NCBI GenBank assembly: GCA_001794935.1
Contig: MGLY01000065.1
Span: forward strand, 5,922-23,831
Source: Chlamydiae bacterium RIFCSPHIGHO2_12_FULL_49_9
Lineage (GTDB): Bacteria > Chlamydiota > Chlamydiia > Chlamydiales > SM23-39
DNA length: 17,910 bases
Reading direction: 5' to 3'
The notes below the pieces were generated by a model. It was given only the letters and a program-made list of their open reading frames with translations, was not told the origin of the DNA and did no database searches. The position numbers were made by a program, and so were the translations under genes. Below, in pieces: positions 15,689-17,910 of the stretch (positions are counted from its first letter, which is position 1; each line of letters starts with the position of its first letter).

Positions 15689-17019
15689 CTCCTCTGTGTG
15701 ATTATTTGTGTATTACATCCCTGATACTGAAAAGTAAGGGGACGTGATGGGTAATGATACCCATTGCTGCGTTGAACCAGATGACAGTGTTTGCTGTTGA
15801 TCCCCTGGATAACGCCCTCAGCAGTTTGGATATTAAAGTTTCCTGATGCGCGTATGGCTACCCGGCCTGCATGACGGCCTTGTTTTTTACCTGAGGGAAC
15901 AGAGGCAATAACCATGTCTCCGGTTTGAAATCCGTGAACCTGTTTTTGGCGGAGAAGAAATCCGCGAGGGAAACCAAAGCGATCTAAGAGAGTTCTTTGA
16001 TAAGAGCCTCTTCCTGTGGAGAGAATGGGTTGAATCGGTATTTGCCAATTTTGTAAATCAGAGACAACACCTGTACAAGCGGCATCTAAAGCATGCATTT
16101 TTGGAACGGCGAGGCGCACTCTATTGTACTTTGTTTGACCTCCTGTACCCTCTTCGCAGGGGAGAGACAAGCGAGTTAATTGATCCCAAAGAGCAGAGCG
16201 TGTGGAATTTACTGCAGCAGCCCCTCGCAAGGAGGATTTAGAGCGAATTATTTTGGCTTTTTGTGGATGGAAAGCTTCCACGCTTTGATTGTTTTTTTTC
16301 TGATTGCAGGAACTGCAAGCTAGTGTGAGATTGTCAATTCGATCGGAGCCGCCTCGGCTTTGGGGCGTGATGTGATCGACTTGCAGTGGAGTGTTACTTG
16401 CGTCGCAGTAGGCGCATTTACGACCCCATTTTTCAAGTAAGTATTCCCGCACCTCGTAACCAAGGAGGGAACCCCTGGCATACTCAATGCCTTCTATTTC
16501 TGGATTCAGAAGTTTTTGTGTGTCGAAACGGACCCTTTCACAGGTTATGGCAGCGATGGGGGCTCGTTTTTGGAAACGTTCAATCCATGTAAGGGTGGTC
16601 TCAATGCGGTGATAGAGCGAAGGAGCCAACCATCCCCGAGGCCTACGCCGATTCTCAAAACGTTTAGGGCGATAGCGCAATTGAGAGCGCCTGCGGCGCC
16701 TCTTAACAGAGCGCGACTGCAATGCATCGCGAATGTTCGCCCCCCGATGAGTTAATTCAAAAAGGAATAATACGATCTGCTGATCGCCATTTTCTCTTGC
16801 GATAGCAACCCCTGTTGTTTTGCTGCCCGGATCAATTTTACAGCGAATGGGCTGTAAGGAACTTTTTTCGATCGTTCGATCAACTAATCGTATGGTAAAT
16901 GGAGCGATGGAATGAACACGCGCTCTTCTCCTGTTTAAAAGAAGCCTGGCCCTTTTTTCAGAGCATGGCATCAGAGATTTTTGATGTTTGTCTAATACGA
17001 ATACGGCCATATAACTCAT
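15667..17019 (-). CDS. iscB: IscB RNA-guided nuclease (RRxRR / HNH-RuvC)
   Basis: A 450-residue protein of normal IscB length with all expected parts: a PLMP-like N-terminus (VFVLDKHQKSLMP, 6-18), RuvC-I KIDPGSKTTGVAI (D63), an arginine-rich bridge helix (about 104-130), RuvC-II CERVRFDTQ (E161), an HNH domain with C202/C205, VDH (H216) and C235/C238, and RuvC-III PKMHALDAACTG (H309, D312). The C-terminus (LLDRFGFPRG, HGFQTGDMV, GRHAGRVAIRASGNF) fits the TAM-interacting region. IscB is the transposon-encoded ancestor type of Cas9 and cuts DNA guided by omegaRNA. All catalytic residues are present, so it looks active. ATG at 17019 is preferred to 17010 because AAGGG lies 10 nt upstream, inside an omegaRNA hairpin. 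Its stop lies in the loop of the right-end hairpin. Confidence 0.95.
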   Translation of the reverse strand: MSYMAVFVLDKHQKSLMPCSEKRARLLLNRRRARVHSIAPFTIRLVDRTIEKSSLQPIRCKIDPGSKTTGVAIARENGDQQIVLFLFELTHRGANIRDALQSRSVKRRRRRSQLRYRPKRFENRRRPRGWLAPSLYHRIETTLTWIERFQKRAPIAAITCERVRFDTQKLLNPEIEGIEYARGSLLGYEVREYLLEKWGRKCAYCDASNTPLQVDHITPQSRGGSDRIDNLTLACSSCNQKKNNQSVEAFHPQKAKIIRSKSSLRGAAAVNSTRSALWDQLTRLSLPCEEGTGGQTKYNRVRLAVPKMHALDAACTGVVSDLQNWQIPIQPILSTGRGSYQRTLLDRFGFPRGFLLRQKQVHGFQTGDMVIASVPSGKKQGRHAGRVAIRASGNFNIQTAEGVIQGINSKHCHLVQRSNGYHYPSRPLTFQYQGCNTQIITQRSGNSSRP

Positions 17020-17281
17020 GTAATAAATGCCCTTACGGGCCTTGTAACGGAACCTTTCGGTTCTCTCCCCTCGGCAATGTTATATACCGGCACGTGCTCT
17101 AATCCGTTTCGTGCTTACCCTTTCGCTTGTCTGCAACCAGAGCTTCGAGAGGGCAGAACTGAGGAAGCATCCTGCCGTCGGTCTTAGGCCTATATATAAC
17201 GTAGTCCTTTTGCAAGGACTTAGCCTGGTCAACCAGGACTTGTTAGTCTCCTTTCAAGCATCTCCCTTTAAGGAGGGGTAA
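17020..17281 (-). ncRNA. omegaRNA scaffold of the IscB system
   Basis: The roughly 260 bp between the left end and iscB have no gene and are rich in complementary segments, as expected for an omegaRNA upstream of iscB. Perfect hairpins: CCTGG-TTGA-CCAGG (17237-17224), AGTCCTT-GCAA-AAGGACT (17220-17203), GAACC-GAAA-GGTTC (17063-17050) and GCCC-GTAA-GGGC (17040-17029). GGCAG (17176-17172) pairs with CTGCC (17156-17152). A long-range stem joins GTTATATA (17200-17193) to TATATAAC (17086-17079) and encloses the middle, giving a multibranch core. In known systems the guide lies directly 5' of the scaffold and comes from flanking DNA. No promoter is visible, so transcription may run in from the GT25 gene. 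Exact ends are inferred. Confidence 0.8.
17248..17281 (-). repeat. Left-end imperfect hairpin of the IscB element
   Basis: CTCCTT (17275-17270) can pair with AAGGAG (17253-17248); a shorter alternative is CCCT (17277-17274) with AGGG (17267-17264). Subterminal single-strand hairpins of this sort are what Y1 transposases recognise. TTAC at 17281-17278 is a possible cleavage tetranucleotide. Confidence 0.55.
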
Positions 17282-17910
17282 TTGACTGAGTCCTCTTTTC
17301 CAGGTAATAGGGGCCTCCATTATCGGAGGGAGCTTTGGGAAGATTTGAGACGACGTCGTTGGCAACAGTGTAGAGTCGGATGCCTCTTGGCAGGATGTAT
17401 TCCATGTCGTATGGGAAAAAGATTTGGTGCGCATGGAAATAGCGAAGCAGCTTTTCTATTCCGCTCCGCCGAAGGATCATCGAGTGGGCGCCCGATCTCG
17501 CCCCGACTTTGATGAACTTGTCGCCGACAGGAGTTTTTTCCGAGTAGTTATTGTCATTTGTAAAGACGAGATAGTCGGGTCTTTTACCGGCGTAGTAGGT
17601 AGTGTAGTAGTTGCCGCTAGCGTCTTTGATGTCTCTATCGGTAAAGAGAACGTCCCAATTGCCTTTGCCTACGGTTGTATCCAGATCTTCGATGAGAGTC
17701 GAGAGGGAGTTGGGATCGGCGATGACATCGATGTCGTCTTCCATCACCCAAATCGTTTCATAGCCCGAATCATAGGCGTCTTGCAGGATCGAAATATGGC
17801 TGAGTGCAATGCCGATCGCTCCTCGAGCCATGCAATGAGAGAAGTAGGTCTCTCCGTAGTTCGTAATGGATTCATGATGAGGCTCAAAATTGCCACCCAG
17901 AAGATAGCGA
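17268..17910 (-). CDS. GT25 glycosyltransferase, 5' end cut by window, 3' end rewritten by IscB element
   Basis: The frame is open to the right edge; 213 residues are visible. ARGAIGIALSHISILQDAYD, TIWVMEDDIDVIAD (acidic site), GARSGAHSMILRRSG, FFPYDMEYILP and APSDNGGPYYLEK match the GT25 domain of the 11235-12653 protein segment by segment. Residues before the internal Met at 17831 (ITNYGETYFSHC) also align, so that Met is not the start. The last residues and the TAA come from the IscB element: the end now reads ...TQSITPP. The reconstructed empty site would read ...TQSIG with TGA overlapping the next gene's ATG. The change lies past the conserved domain, so activity is probably kept. Upstream it may carry the same FkbM-like module as its paralogue; that lies outside the window. 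Confidence 0.87.
   Translation of the reverse strand, partial: RYLLGGNFEPHHESITNYGETYFSHCMARGAIGIALSHISILQDAYDSGYETIWVMEDDIDVIADPNSLSTLIEDLDTTVGKGNWDVLFTDRDIKDASGNYYTTYYAGKRPDYLVFTNDNNYSEKTPVGDKFIKVGARSGAHSMILRRSGIEKLLRYFHAHQIFFPYDMEYILPRGIRLYTVANDVVSNLPKAPSDNGGPYYLEKRTQSITPP
17282..17301 (-). other. Predicted omegaRNA guide segment (end of GT25 gene)
   Basis: By the known IscB arrangement, bases just 5' of the left end are transcribed as the guide. Here these are the last codons of the GT25 gene, ending in GACTCAGTCAA. The empty allele would carry this sequence followed by TAGGATG, the expected place for the target-adjacent motif. Guide length is not visible in the sequence; about 16-20 nt is assumed from characterised systems. 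Confidence 0.45.

Larger units (their letters stand above)
15643..17281 (-). mobile_element. IS200/IS605-type iscB element without transposase
   Basis: About 1.64 kb on the minus strand, left end at 17281 and right end at 15643. It holds a left end with hairpins, the omegaRNA, iscB and a right-end hairpin; no tnpA is present, so movement would need a Y1 transposase in trans. Both edges carry GTCAAT (17286-17281 and 15647-15642). Joining at this shared sequence gives an empty site in which the GT25 gene ends in TGA overlapping the next ATG as ATGA, the same junction as the two downstream gene pairs. That supports the boundaries and a TCAA-type target. An alternative left cleavage after TTAC (17281-17278) is possible but would restore a GT25-methyltransferase read-through instead. 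Confidence 0.82.

Noticed and set aside
17010..17012. Alternative iscB start at the second ATG (17010)
   Set aside because: The ribosome binding site spacing favours 17019, and the three extra residues do not disturb the conserved N-terminus.
17278..17281. TTAC as the left cleavage/target tetranucleotide, as in IS608
   Set aside because: Possible, but the resulting empty site would fuse GT25 to the methyltransferase without a stop, while the TCAA boundary restores an ATGA junction like those of the rest of the operon. Kept only as an alternative.
15643..17281. Cas9 or CRISPR-associated locus
   Set aside because: The HNH-RuvC protein is only 450 residues with a PLMP N-terminus and lacks a REC lobe, and no repeat-spacer array is present in the window; this is IscB.
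17268..17831. The right-hand GT25 frame as a complete 187-residue gene starting at 17831
   Set aside because: Codons before that Met continue the homology to the other GT25 protein up to the window edge, so the gene is cut by the window and not short.

Overview
The window is a dense bacterial locus of 15 putative glycan- and methyl-transferase genes (13 complete-looking plus one cut by each window edge, and one further complete gene of unassigned family), interrupted by one IS200/IS605-type element that carries an IscB RNA-guided nuclease and its omegaRNA and has no transposase. The host is a Gram-negative bacterium with Sec-type leaders. An environmental chlamydia or similar host-associated lineage is a low-confidence guess from the style of the proteins; no rRNA, tRNA or core marker gene is present to place it.

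Layout. At the left edge lies a tandem FkbM-type methyltransferase (1-1050, cut by the edge), facing a single-domain FkbM gene on the minus strand (1047-1781). A six-gene plus-strand operon follows: two tandem paralogous SAM methyltransferases (1801-2532, 2587-3312), a GT92-type glycosyltransferase (3309-4193), a GT11-type fucosyltransferase-like protein (4178-5026) and two FkbM methyltransferases (5026-5838, 5838-6635), most joined by ATGA or TGATG overlaps. Next come an unassigned glycosyltransferase-like gene (minus, 6628-7590), an exostosin-methyltransferase fusion (plus, 7649-9130), a GT2-TPR-GH130-like fusion (minus, 9098-11140) and a degenerate-FkbM/GT25 fusion (plus, 11235-12653).

On the right a minus-strand operon runs GT25 (17268-17910, cut by the edge), SAM methyltransferase-like (14859-15638), GH130-like propeller (13843-14862) and FkbM (12632-13846). 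The IscB element (about 15643-17281) sits exactly between the first two. Removing it at a shared GTCAAT restores an ATGA stop/start overlap identical to the two other junctions of this operon, which fixes the insertion point and implies a recent, nearly silent insertion.

Three things stand out. All 14 genes with a visible start, other than iscB, encode a short N-terminal hydrophobic leader (M-K/R followed by about 10-15 apolar residues), although their families use cytosolic nucleotide sugars and SAM; this suggests a set of exported sugar- and methyl-transferases. A decaying FkbM-like module is reused as the N-terminus of several otherwise different enzymes. All four convergent gene pairs overlap at their 3' ends, so there is no space for ordinary terminators. 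How the enzymes cooperate is inference: together they could build and methylate a glycan outside the cytoplasm or inside a host.
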